Assembly: GCA_945910005.1 (NCBI GenBank)
Contig: OX246740.1
Coordinates: 51,372,526-51,436,525 of the forward strand
DNA: 64,000 nt
Direction: 5' to 3'
DNA from: Isoperla grammatica
Taxonomy: Eukaryota; Arthropoda; Insecta; Plecoptera; Perlodidae
This document shows positions 40,695 to 53,062 of the stretch, in pieces; position 1 is the stretch's first letter, and the number at the start of each line of letters is the position of its first letter. The position numbers and the translations under genes were made by a program. Below the pieces are notes generated by a model. That model searched no databases, was not told the origin of the DNA, and saw only the letters and a list, made by a program, of their open reading frames with translations.

Positions 40695-43600
40695 TATAAT
40701 TTTAAGTACACAAATGTTACCTGTTCTATTAAGTTTCCGTTTTTAATGTTGGTGGATTGTAAAGAGGGTCGAAAAGTATGAAGAAGAAGAAAGGAGGAAG
40801 TTACAAAATGATGAAGGTAACGTGAAATGGATAAAATAATGACAAAAGAGATGCAAGAGAGCCCACTTTGCGTGCGCATCGGTCACCACGAGGAAGGACC
40901 CAAGCAGGCAGGGGGGGGGGGCTGCATCCACAGAAGCTACAAGTGAGATAAGATGTGTGTATTGCTGCTACCGGTGAAACTACACCGAGTTCGCGAGAGT
41001 CTCGTCAGAGAGCGCACCAAGCGGTACATTCACCACGTGAGAACCGAATTCATGCTGGAAAGGAATGGCAAGAATATTATCCAATTGTTTTTGTCCTTGA
41101 TATTTTCAATTTAAAGAAAATTTAAAAAATTGCAACAACCACGGTCGCTTGACTACTAAGAAAGCATTGATTCAGACGTTGCCGGAGTAGTAAGAATTAG
41201 GACTAGTTAGGGGTCTGGGGGTGGGGGCGGGGGGGGCCAGGCTGTTGAGTGTTTAAATCGCAAAAAGGGCTGTTATGAGTGAGAATGATAAAAGAGAAAA
41301 AAAAAACACGAAAAAAGGGGAGAAGTAAGCAAGATTATTATGATAGGGTGATTAAAGACATACACGACAGCCCTCTTTGCAGGCACCGGTCACCACGAGA
41401 AGAAACCCACCTCGACCAGAATTTTCCGAAGGGAGATAGGTGTTATGTTAAAAAAACTTAACAGTAATTAATACACCTGATCTACTTTTATCTTGAAATA
41501 ATTGAACTATGTAATGTGCCTACCTAAAACTTTCAGCCCAGCATTGTTATCAAACCGTTATGCGTCTATTCATTGTAACGTTAATTCAATCATTCAATCA
41601 GTCAATCAATCAGCTTACGCAAGAAAATGTACACGGTTGGTTGAAGAATCATTAACGCGAAATCCTTCATGCATCCATCTTGACTAATTCTTGTATATTA
41701 CAGGAGACTGTAAACTTAACTTTCAACACTGTCACTTGAAATATGTCTAAAATGAAAGGATGACAGTAAAAGTAGTAAATTCTAAGGCCGGCTTATGTTG
41801 ACCACGCCCGAAACATCAGCTGTCGTGATGTGACAGCAGTTGTAAACCCTGACGGGGTTCGAACCCGGTATCATGAGCAACCCATACAAGCAGGTTTGGA
41901 TTGAGATCTTTTTTTGCATGGGTCGTCCTGGTCTATTGCTACTAATACGTACATTGGATTGATTTGAAACCACTCTTTATTTATTCCTATTTTGAACCAC
42001 TCTTATCATGTCTTAAATAAATCATGGCAACACAATCTGGTGTATCAGTTGCAAGTATCCAATTCTTGCTGCCTCTACTACTTTACCCTTCTTAAAATGT
42101 GTATGTATTATTAATCAAATAATTATGAATAGAGACCTTACCACTGTGTTTTAAAACACATTTTTATGTAATACAATTATATTATTTATAGTATTCTTTC
42201 ATACCTCAAATATGTCCAACTTAAAGCGATCCCTCCGTTCCATTAATCTATTCCATCGCCTTATTTCGTCGTTTGCTCATTGATAAACAAGTACTTCCAC
42301 ATTCGTCACTTTCTAACCAAGAGATTTGCAACAGCCTCCAGTAACACCACATATTGGATGATTCTTTCTTACCTCTTATGTTTTAATTACATCATTGCAA
42401 CACTCCGTAATACGTTACAGCTGTTCATACATTTCTTCCTAATCTCATTAATTTATCTATGTATCAACATTTCATCTAATCAACACAATCTGACCAATAA
42501 ATCAGTTTATCTTTTCGCTTTTCAAAACCGACAATAATCTCTCTAATCATACGTTTAGAAATAGAAAGTAAAAAACAGCCAATAAAATCATCGGTAAGCT
42601 GGAAATGCAATCTTCGTTTTCCCTCTCAAAACGATAATGAAAAGCCGCAACTCTGATACACTCTAAACGATTGCACAATGACACTACCTCATCCAGTTCG
42701 TAACTGTATTTCTTCTGTCAGGTGAAATTTCCTATTCCATCAATGTATTCACGCCCGCGGAGCAACAACAAGAAAGAAATGTAATTTATCATCATCTATC
42801 GGTCAGTAAAGATTCTTCCTCTGTGATTCTGTTTCGTCGGGTAAACGACCTTCGCCTTCAGTTGACTTTCATCGTCTAAAAAGTGATCTACTTGTTGACG
42901 TCGAGGACACTATTGGACAAATACTGCGCGACGACAAAAACACGCCGCAATAACAATACGTGTTAGTGTTTGGTTAACACGTACAGGTTGGTACGCCCGA
43001 TATCTCGCGACAAGACGATGTGAAGTCTGCACGACAAGGATGGTTTTCATTGAAGAGTGACAGACAGAAATACATAAAAAAAGTGAAAAGTGATAGAAAT
43101 ACATTTTTTTTATGCGTGAGAATCTAAGGTTTTTGGTTTGTATCTTGAAAATGACATTCAATAAACAATTGGGATGATGCGAACCTAGATTTGATGAAGA
43201 TCAAAGTATAATCTAAAAGGAGGATGCGAAATTGATTGTGTTTGGATAAAAGTCGATTATTTCAATAAAAGCTCAAAATACCTAATTTGATCCAAACGTA
43301 CAAAACTTTTTGAATATTTTGTTTGGAATATCTGTAAATATTGATGAGTAGAACATGAAGTAGAAATTGACCCCGAGAAGAAGCCTGCTTATTCCAGAAT
43401 GTTGATATTGAATTTTATTTTTTATAGATACGTTTTTCGAGCAATCTCAATATGGTTCGATCATCTGAAATATATGTTTTCATTTACAAACTCTGTCAAC
43501 ATGCTTTCTACAAGTCTGATTTTGTTAACGTTTCCAATTTTGGCATCTCCCCTTTCACCCGCTTCTATCACTAAACGGGTTCTTACGTCACATCTCAGTA

Positions 43601-44203
43601 AACGTCAATGTTTATGAATAAATTTACTACTCATCGTCTTGTTCACCCCTATACAATTATTATCCAAAGCAATAACTGGTATTGGAGGATTGGAATAATA
43701 TCTCGCACACAACAACAATTTTAAAAACTTTAAAAGTTCATAGCAATGGTGGAAATTAAGCTTCATTTTTGTATCCACTCAATCCACAAACATCATCCAA
43801 ATTCACGATTTAAAGCGAATTAGAGCAAAATTTCAAAATATATAGAAGAGAATTGTCGTTTGAAAATATCCGCAAGCTAATTGTCAACTCATGACAAAAC
43901 TTCACAGCGAATATATTAGCGTCATCACTTTCTACATTTCACTCAAGAATACATGAAGCCCAGTTATCAATTCAAAAACTGCAGTGCCAAAGCTTTACTG
44001 TCTGATGGGTATCTTGATTCATGGCAAAACAGGACGTGTGTGGAATGAATACACGATTCCTGTAGCCCATGAAAGACCAAACGGAGCGGCTGTACAAAAT
44101 TCTCAATTTGTTGGGGCAACCAACAGCGAAATAATTCGGCTGTAGATTCTCACATCGTGCAAACCACGAACTAACCCGAAAAGATAAAGAATTGGTTTGG
44201 TTT

Positions 44204-44298
44204 GTTCTACCCTTGAGAGGGTGTTCTACCCTTGAGTGGGCGTTCTACCCTTGAGTGGGCGTTCTACCCTTGATTGGGTGTTCTACTCTTGATTTATA
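44204..44298 (+). repeat. 19-bp tandem repeat, five units
   Basis: GTTCTACCCTTGAGTGGGC recurs at 44204, 44223, 44242, 44261 and 44280 with small changes (GAGAGGGT, GATTGGGT). Confidence 0.88.
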
Positions 44299-44397
44299 TA
44301 CGACTGTACACCTACTATCTAATGCAAACATCCACGATATGACTCAACTACCCCCATGGGGTTGCAACGCGCATGTAGAGGATATATCCCCCAGAGG

Positions 44398-44814
44398 CAG
44401 TGGCGTATACACGGGGGGGGGGGGAGAGGGGGGACAAAACCCCCCCCTTTTGCAAAGGAAACATGGAAAATGACCGTTTACATTTTAATAGACAGTATCA
44501 AAAGACAGTATTTCAATAGAGAGTTAGATGTTTTACTTTATTAAAAGCAAAAGCAATACGAAAAATATGCAAATTATTGATTGAGGTTCCTGTTATTAGT
44601 GGTGCTAAGGAAAAAATGTGTTGCCAGAAACTGAGCTATCATGTTTCAGTTGGCCGCTGTAAAACGCACAGATTTGCACTAAAATGACCTTGACGAGAAT
44701 TTTTTCGGGCAACCTCCCCCCCCCCCCCCCGGAACCCCAATTATGTTTCGGCTCCACTCTCTATAATATGGGTTGAAACCCCCCCCCCTTTCCCAATTCC
44801 TGGATACGCCACTG
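44398..44814. mobile_element. hAT-like MITE with 8-bp target duplication
   Basis: 417 bp. Ends CAGTGGCGTAT and ATACGCCACTG are inverted, and the flanks CCCAGAGG at 44390-44397 and 44815-44822 are identical: an 8-bp target duplication, which with a CAGTGGCG-type end fits hAT. The ends carry long poly-G/poly-C tracts (44411-44437, 44718-44731, 44779-44788). No transposase frame. Confidence 0.75.
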
Positions 44815-45030
44815 CCCAGAGGAACGTACAACTTACACTGCAAGCCAGAGAGCTGCTCTAGCGGGCGTCTCTACAAACCGCACCCGCAAAAAGCCCATCA
44901 ACAAAGCGCTTGTTCGCGGTTTGCCCGAGTATCAATCTGTCTGCAATGTCCACTCAGGTGTTAAGCGGATTGATTTGCTTCACTTTCGCCCTCAAAAACC
45001 ACCAGATGACTAAGCCAGCGTGGGCGACGC

Positions 45031-45062
45031 TATATAAGGTATTGTTCGCGCATAGTTCCAGT
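45031..45062 (+). promoter_or_regulatory. TATA box and initiator of the Asp-rich gene
   Basis: TATATAAG at 45031-45038 and TTCCAGT at 45056-45062, with 29 bases between TATA and the start-site A. The predicted 5' UTR is only about 29 bases before the ATG at 45089. Confidence 0.62.
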
Positions 45063-45088
45063 ACAGTACACAATACTCGACTCCGAGG

Positions 45089-48000
45089 ATGAGGATCACG
45101 GTAAGGCATATCATTTACTATCCATACAAGTGTGTTCAAGTTGAATATTTAGCAAATCAATTTTAAAGTTTTTCGAATATATATGTGTGCATATTTAGCG
45201 TTTGTGGCGTTTAATTATCTTTCTGTATAAAACACCAGCCGGGTTTCTGAAAAATTCCAAAAATGTTGAATACGGATAATAGTATGCATTGTGTGATTGT
45301 GGGTTCGAGCAAAAAAATTGTTTTTCATCAGTATTCAGTCAAAATTGAAACACCAGTGAAATAGCTCAAAATACACAATTACACAGTACTCAGGACATTA
45401 GTTAGTAGAATACAACTACAGTGTACGACTCAACAACTTAGGGCCAGTATTCCACTCGTTCGTAAAAAACTCATAATAGCTATCAGCTCATTGAAAGTGA
45501 TACCGACCCCAGTAGTTTTTCTTTAGGTATTCAAAATAATTTATCAGTTGGTTTTCCAAAATGTAATTTATAACCGTATATATTCGTGCAATGTACTAAT
45601 ACATGTACTAATAAAATCATGTAACTTATGGAATGGGTATACAGATGCGTTGTTGGATTGGTATTACCATTTAATTAATGGCACGTAAGATTTAATCAGA
45701 AATTGAATAACTCGACCTAATCGTTACTATGCGTGGCTTATGTTTGTGAAGTAAATTTAAATTTGGTCCGTGAATAAATATCTGGACCCACTGCTGATTT
45801 AATTATTAGGAGAATAAACCTAAATATCGATTTCATTCATAAAGTCCGATCAACCGTTTCCGATTCTTCATCAATCATGAATCTAATAATAAAGATGAAA
45901 AGGTTTTGTTTAATGGGTTCTGCTTGACGTACCGACAGTCCGCTGATTAAAATGTTGTATTGGAGACCTAAGCGGCTGTGACTTCACAGAAGATTGAAAT
46001 CACTTCCTTGAAGATTAATGAACCATACAACCCCAGTCATTTAGTTTCAATAAGAAACAATTTCGGTAGAAGTCACACCAGCACTTAATCACGTACATAT
46101 TTTCATTGATTACGACAACAACAAAAACATAACTGGTATAACTGTTCTTGTTTTGATGTCCGTAGTAAGCCTTCTGTCATCATTAGGTGGTCACGGGAAG
46201 TTGAAATAAGAAATGGAGTGCATTCATTTTTCTAATGACTATTTCAACGACAGATGTGAACCACAGCGCTGTTATTTAATTGCATGTGTTCCAATTCGCT
46301 CAATAAACATGATTGTTATTTCACTAAAAAACAACCCTTATTTCACTTATCGGCCGATAAACGTGTTGAAACTCTTACATTTCTCGATAAAAGTAGCGTA
46401 TTCGTCTTCTATTTATGATTCTACGCTTGAGTAAAGCGATGCTTAACTTGCAATTATTACCCATAAAACTGTTCATTATGCTGTAGTATATTTGATGGCT
46501 AATTAATTAAGTAATTCATCATTGAAGGGCCTGTTTAACATGAGTTATGCAAGATATCAAACAGTTGCGTGCTATCCAGACGTGTCCAGTGACCATAAGT
46601 GAGCGATCGTGTTGTTTTACTGTAAAACCATGTTTCTTACACATTTGGTGTAATCAAACATACTAGATACATTCATTTACAATGCCAGCATTTAAATTCG
46701 TGTTACTATAATTTAATCGTGGAATTATTTTAAACTACAGTGTTGTAGAAACACAATGTAATGGGCTGATATTTTGTCTCGCTCAGGGCGTTATTATGTA
46801 AAGAAGTTTCACCAGGAGAACTTCTTTATCGACTCTGATTATACTTAGAACATTTCGCCTTCTAATATTTATAATTAGTTTCATGTTCACACGCTGACAA
46901 ACATAATCAATCAATCGATCGTATCCCTTGTCTATGACAGAGAAAAACTAACACCAAGTTTGGAATATATGTGGACCGCCTCGCCTCTAGCCTTAAATCG
47001 TTAAGCATAAACCGCCCTAACGTGTCGTCGTGTTCTCTGTGTACAGATAGCGCTGCTGGTCGTGGCCCACATCGGTGCAACAGTGTCTCACTCTACCGAC
47101 CTGCCGCACAACGCTACGTCACAGCAGGAGGAATGGACGCCGGTCCAACACCCGGCGGCAATGACAAGTAAACAAGATGGCGCAGAACAGCAACAACAGT
47201 ACCTGGACCCCAACCAACAGATCCTGGTCATTGCGCCGGGTCGTGAGCCGGGAGCCGCGTACCCCTACCAGCTGCCGGCGCGCGGCGAGGTCATAAACAC
47301 GCCCCCTCTCCCCCCCAAGGACGGGAGCCCCCAGCCCCCCAATCAGGGGGCGGTAAACAGCCACGCGATGTTGCAGCCGGCCGGCAGCGGTGTTGTCCTT
47401 CAGATACATCCCCAGTACCTGAAAGGCTACCCGACCAATCAGAACGTCCAGAGTCTGAAACCACCTCAAGGCAACGTGGGTCACGGATACAACCGCAATC
47501 CACAGGTGGCCGGCACGGAGGTAGCCTTGCAGATACAGCCGCAGTTCGTTCTGACGGGCGTGCACAACCCTGGCGGTGGGTTACACAAACACATTCAAGC
47601 GCCGGTCTACTACAACAACCAGGCATTGAACTCCGCGCCGGTCACCTTGAACTACAACCCCAACCACCTGTTGGGAGGCGCGAGGCCACAGGTGACGCCG
47701 CACAACCCTGCCGTGTTGGCCCAGCTGGCCGCCGCGCAGTACCCGCAGCTGTTCCCCGCTAACCAGCACGTCAGGGTGCAGAACCACCCCCTGGGCACCC
47801 CCAAGGCGCCGCCCCCTCAACACCTCCCCCTGACGGCGACCACCCCCGCCGAGACCAAGGTGCGCCCCCACACGAGGGACACGAGCAGCGACGAGATCTT
47901 CCCCGACTTCGGGAAGATGTTCGAGAGTTACTTCAAGACGGGGGGACCGTTTGGACAGTCCTTCAGGAACGACATTCCCGAGAATGTCCAAGAAACTAAC

Positions 48001-49203
48001 CTCAAGATCAACACAAACGATGACTTCCCGACCGGAGACTTCTTCGGCGATCCAGACAAGTCCAAGGCTGCGAGCAACATCCAAAAGCAGAAACAACAAC
48101 AACAGAACGACGACGGTTTCCAACCCTGCGACTTCTTCAAGGCCGCCAATCAGAAGGTCGTGGAGAACGACAGCGGCGAAGACTCTGAACAGTTCAGTTC
48201 GAACAAGCAACAACAACAACGGGAACACAACCACTTCGGTCCTCCCCGCGGCGACGACGACGGACGCGCCAAGAACCAACGCTACCGGGGTAATCGCGAT
48301 GATGACGACGACGATGACGACAAACCGCGCCCGGGCCACTCCCACAGACAGGAGCATCGTAACCATGACGACGATGACGACGACGAGGAGGAGTCGCCGC
48401 GCCAACAAAACAGACACCGACCTAGTCAGTCGCAGAGGTCGCAGTCGTACCGCGGCAAGAAGGAGTCTGACGAACAGAGCAGCGAGGAGGACGACGATGA
48501 CAGCGATAGACGGCGACCTGCAAACTTCCATCACCATCACCAACACGACGGTAGGCCCGCGTCACAGAACCACAACAGCGGGGGGTATCACGGAAGACCT
48601 TCTCAAGAGAACGGTGGACATTCTGGGAAGCAGTCTCAAGAAAATAACAGTGGCGAGAAATATGGAAGACCTTCGCAAGGGTACAACAGTGGCGGACACT
48701 CTGGCAAGCAAGACCACAACAGCGGGAATAACTATGGAAGACCATCCTACGATAATAACAGTGGCGGTAATTCCGGACGACCAGAACATGGCAGTAGTAG
48801 TCGCGGGAGACAACACGACGGACGAGCCTCGAACCAACGCCCCAACTCCGAAGAGAGCCGACCGTCGTACGGTCACCACAACGACGATGACGACGACGAC
48901 GAGGAAAGAGGCCGTCCCAGTGGCGGACAGTACAGACACGGACAGAACTCAAACCGTCACCAGCAGGAGGCGAAACCCCCCGCGCCTCCCCCCGTGAGAA
49001 CATTCCACAACTACAACTTCCCACCCACTCCCAACTATCATCGTGACGCCGTCAACGAGAATAGGAGGCCTCCCCCTCCAGTCAAGGAGCCCGATACGCT
49101 GGCGTACTACACTTACGTCACGCCCGTCGTCGGTAACAACGGTGTCTACTATAGGAGCGAGAAGGAGCTGATATCCAGAAATAACACCATGTCAATACAG
49201 TAG
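45089..49203 (+). CDS. Secreted Pro/Gln- then Asp/Ser/Gly-rich protein, 722 aa
   Basis: Exon 1 is ATGAGGATCACG (45089-45100, donor GTAAGG); exon 2 is 47047-49203 (acceptor GTACAG, stop TAG). Phase 0. Signal peptide MRITIALLVVAHIGATVSHS, its first four residues the same as in the gene at 28235. The N-terminal half is Pro/Gln/Asn-rich, with a two-copy motif VVLQIHPQY / VALQIQPQF (about 119 and 163) and an ordered-looking DEIFPDFGKMFESYF near 285. The second half has runs of six to eight Asp at about 421, 444 and 616 and a shorter acidic run at about 485, separated by Arg/His/Ser, and repeats of GRPSQ.NNSGG (about 513-586). The C-terminus is YYTYVTPVVGNNGVYY. Asp clusters could bind calcium or basic partners; that is inference. 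No known domain is recognised. Confidence 0.84.
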
Positions 49204-49437
49204 GGTACTACTCCTGACTGTGGTCGGTAACAACGGTGTCTACTATAGGAGTGAGAAGGAGTTGATAAACAGAAATAACACCATGTCAATACAGTAGGAT
49301 ACTACTCCTGCCCGTGGTCGGTAACAACGGTGTCTACTATAGGAGCGAGAAGGAGCTAATATCCAGAAATAACACCATGTCAATACAGTAGGGTACTACT
49401 CATGCCTGTGGTCGGTAAAAGCGGTGTCTACTGTCTA
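49129..49437 (+). repeat. 94-bp minisatellite duplicating the gene end and stop codon
   Basis: GTCGGTAACAACGGTGTCTA starts at 49129 (inside the coding end), 49223, 49317 and, degenerate, 49411: an exact 94-bp period. Every full unit includes AACACCATGTCAATACAGTAG, the real stop context. The extra copies lie in the 3' UTR. Confidence 0.93.
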
Positions 49438-50011
49438 CTATAAAGTTGAAAAGCTACATCAAAACATTGTTATGTACGACACGGTTTGTGATTCGTATTT
49501 GAGTGTTTGGTAGGAAACTAAGCGATTTTTCCGATAACTGCAAAATTTCACAAATAAGACTACAAAAAGTCATAATTCGTCATTTCTGAGCGGAGAACTA
49601 ACATATTTCTCAATGTTTAAGATAAGTATCAAATCAAAAAGGTCATTAAAATTTAAAAAAAGATAACTTTAAAAATGTCATCATTTTAATTCGTTTTTAA
49701 AGATAAAAAATCACACACCCTGTAAATGCGGTACCGTTATCTATGTTTTGTGCCATAGCACACACTATTTAGTATTTGATAAACTCAAAATGGGCTTAGC
49801 TTAGTTTCCTACCCACATCAACCAAAAACTGTGTTCTGATAACGGGCACATACTTGTGTGTTTCGCTGTGTGACTGTTGAAGCGCCCCCGTTATGATAGT
49901 AACCTATGGTTGGATAATGTGGCGATACGAAATGCTGCGAGTACCTATGTTCTTAAAATACGCCAACATATTCACGTGTTGGCCTCATATTGTGATTAAG
50001 TGCACTTGAAA

Positions 50012-50540
50012 CGTTAAATTATATTTTAACATTTACCTGTGTTCATGTTCTATTGTTATAAATATCGATACTTTGAACCATGTCACTTATTAATAAAATA
50101 TATACTAGTTACATAAGTATTGTTATCCTATATTCTAGTAAACAATACGAAAAGGAGGAATTAATTCCTAAACGTTAAAAAGTGCATGCACTATAATGGT
50201 TAAATAATGATTTAACATTTATCTGTGTTCAATGTTAAATATGGTACTGATATTATGTTAAACCTTGTTACTTGTTAATAAAATATACACTTGTAAGTTG
50301 TTACATAAGCATTGTTTTTCTTTCCATTAGGGAATAATACGTATTATGAGGAATTTCCTAAACGTTAAAAAGTGCATAGGCCTACACTATAAACATTAAA
50401 TAGTGTTGAATGTTAAAAGTGGTACTGATATTATAAACCATGTTATGTTAATTTACTTGTTAATAAAATATCTATACTTGTTACATAAGCATTGTTTTCC
50501 TAAATACTAGGAAATAATACATAGAAGAGTAATTAATTAA
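50012..50540 (+). repeat. Three diverged tandem units each bearing AATAAA
   Basis: AATAAA sites at 50092-50097, 50277-50282 and 50462-50467 are exactly 185 bp apart. Each sits in a TTACTTGTTAATAAAATAT...TTACATAAG(T/C)ATTGTT context and each unit contains CTAAACGTTAAA or GGTACTGATATTAT segments. They are probably the poly(A) region of the gene ending at 49203, triplicated. Confidence 0.82.
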
Positions 50541-52639
50541 TTCCCTGGGCTCATGATTCTTCCCTAATCGTGATCGTCCACTTTCTTTCCGAGTCCATCG
50601 TGTGACCACACATAGGCACGTCCTCGACATTTCTCTTCTCTTCGCAACCAGTCGCGTCGTGTGGACATCATAATGTGCCCAAATTATTATCCGCAATGCA
50701 ATATACATATTTCGAAAGAGATCCGAAATTGGTTCCCGTGGTTACGTAACATTGACACAATAGAAAGGCAGGTGTATTTTAAAATCACCTTTTCCTTATG
50801 ATTTCGGGAAAATAGTACAAATAAACGAAAGATGAAATCACCAAAATATTTTTTTAAAGTAAAATTTTAAATAATCCCTTCCGTATGCAACATCATTAAA
50901 ATCAAAAATATAATTTACGGTGTGATTTATACCTTTTACACTCGGCAAAACATGTGTGTAATTAAGTGTGAACGAAGTAAGAACAAAAAGTAGCTATCAC
51001 AACGAGAAATTATTGATTCGTAATCTTTATAACACAATTGAGTAAATCATTATCTATATTTATTATTTATTGTATTCTTACTCAGCTATGCTAAGCTATG
51101 ACAGAATAATTTATGAGGTGCCTATAGTCTAGTAATTGTCATCGTTACACATTTATTGTTAAAATCATGCAAATTCAAATCGTAATTCAAACCCTATATG
51201 TCCTAAGCGGGAATCGATCCCAACAATATTGGAGGACCATTATGTATAGAAGTATTATTACATCTGCAGGAATTGATGAATCGATCGATGTATGTTGACG
51301 AGTATAAGGTAAACACATGAGTTCTGGCCAGAATTAAACTGTGATAACAACTTATTCTTTGGTGGACCATAATATTATCCTTTGCGCATTCCCTGTCTTA
51401 TCTCATAGGGGTTGATCAATAAAGTATTGTAGATACCAGATGACAGACGAACAATGTAAAGACATATTTGTGCATGTGGCACAGTAGTTATATTATTTCA
51501 TCGGAGTTTACTTACATAAGTCTGCAAGGAAGAGCTCTGCCATCGAGAAAACACCTACAAACAGAATCAAATGTGAAAATTAATGCGACTGCAATAGCAG
51601 TAAAAGACATTTTCTAACACACAACACCATGTATGGAGAGGGGTCAAGATCAAGAAGAGGAGAGACAACGTGAAGAGAGCTTGGATTGAGAAGAATTGAA
51701 TAATATTTCATAATTAATTTCTATTAATATTTGTTTCAAATATGAGTGAAAAATTAGATTGCCTTAATCCTGTAGCTCCCAGTCGAGCATATGCAAGAAG
51801 TATGCATTTATATATAACAATACTACATACAATAATTATAATATCACTAAAACAACAAAAGTTAAATATAACACACCAATTGCGTAAAGTAAACCAATAG
51901 CAAAAGATCATGAATGTGTGAACATACTGTGTTGAGTGTATTCAGGAAGTGGTGAGTGTTTATCAGGGCATGGTGATGTGAGAGCGGAGTTCGTTACGAT
52001 GTGATTGGTCGCCCTTAACGGGATAAAGTCGTGAAATACACAATTAAGTATAGTTATAGTGAATGTTTTAATTTCTACACGTAAACCTATAACGTATTTG
52101 TTATTTGAAATTAACAACAATAATAACGAGCAACAACCTACCATTATACCCTATAAAGAAGATACGCTTCCCATTTTTATGAAAGAAAATAAATCTTGAG
52201 CAAATTGCAAAATTCCAATTCCGCTAACTTCTTTTCGAATTATCGACTCTGGAAGAACCAACAGCATGGAAGCGCGCTTTTACCTCTTTTCTAAATAATG
52301 TCGTAATTGCATCTATCGCCGTTTAAGTGCGAACTTGTTTGCTATCACAAAGAAAGCAGGAGGCTATTATCTGTGTTATCTGACTAGGGTATCAGTATGG
52401 AGAGGACTTAATTATAATATTGTGCGCAGAGGCGATCAAACCTATTTTATATATTATAAGAAAGAAAACCCAATTTAATAATTTATAAAATGTATTGAGT
52501 TATACACAAACAAAAATATAGCCACATAACAAATGCTAAAATGTTATATTAACAACACACTAACAAACTGTTGTAATTTTAGGCTACACTGATAATGTAT
52601 ATAATTTACATTTCAATCTTGTGTTAAACACATTTTTAG

Positions 52640-52820
52640 GGTTCACCGAAGGGACTTACAGTGTGAATACGAAGGTGTGTCCGAGGTCTGTCTTTTAGGA
52701 ATCTATCCCAGCATTCACCTTGTGACCAAGGAAACGGACCGTTCGATTGCCGGAATCGAACCGGCAACCTCCAGAATTAGAGTATCCCTCGATACGACTG
52801 AGCCACCTCGATCGGGATAT
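52640..52820 (-). repeat. tRNA-derived SINE (antisense)
   Basis: On the minus strand the 5' part reads GGTGGCTCAGTCGTATCGAG (A-box-like), then TTGCCGGTTCGATTCCGGCAA (here split for length: TTGCCGG, loop TTCGATT, CCGGCAA), a complete T arm with B box, at about 52748-52818. A non-tRNA body follows toward 52640. The acceptor stem is weak, so this is a SINE or pseudogene, not a confident tRNA gene. Confidence 0.5.
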
Positions 52821-53062
52821 GCTAACACTTGATTCCTTTATTATATAATGTATATCATATTCAGTTATAAAACTGATGTACTGACTTAACAACTGACTGA
52901 TTTAAAAACAAAATGTAATAGGTCATTTATATATTACAAATGTAAATGGTAATTTATATATCTCCTATTTTGGTCGTTATCGTTGATTCACTAATCGTGG
53001 TATCGAAATCAATCAATCTCGCATATTAAATAAATAAATAATACATAAATACATTCGTATTT

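Larger units (their letters stand above)
34580..45030. other. Large spacer, AT-rich, with MITEs and simple repeats
   Basis: No supported gene. AATAAA at 35127-35132 may end the upstream transcript. Contents: a tRNA-like box at about 35240-35265, inverted-repeat elements at 35904-36140 and 40512-40694, a (TGCG)n microsatellite at 36637-36690, poly-G at 40911-40921 and 41217-41237, an antisense tRNA-like box (GGTTCGAACCC) at about 41855, a 19-bp tandem repeat at 44204-44298 and a hAT-like MITE at 44398-44814. Confidence 0.5.
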
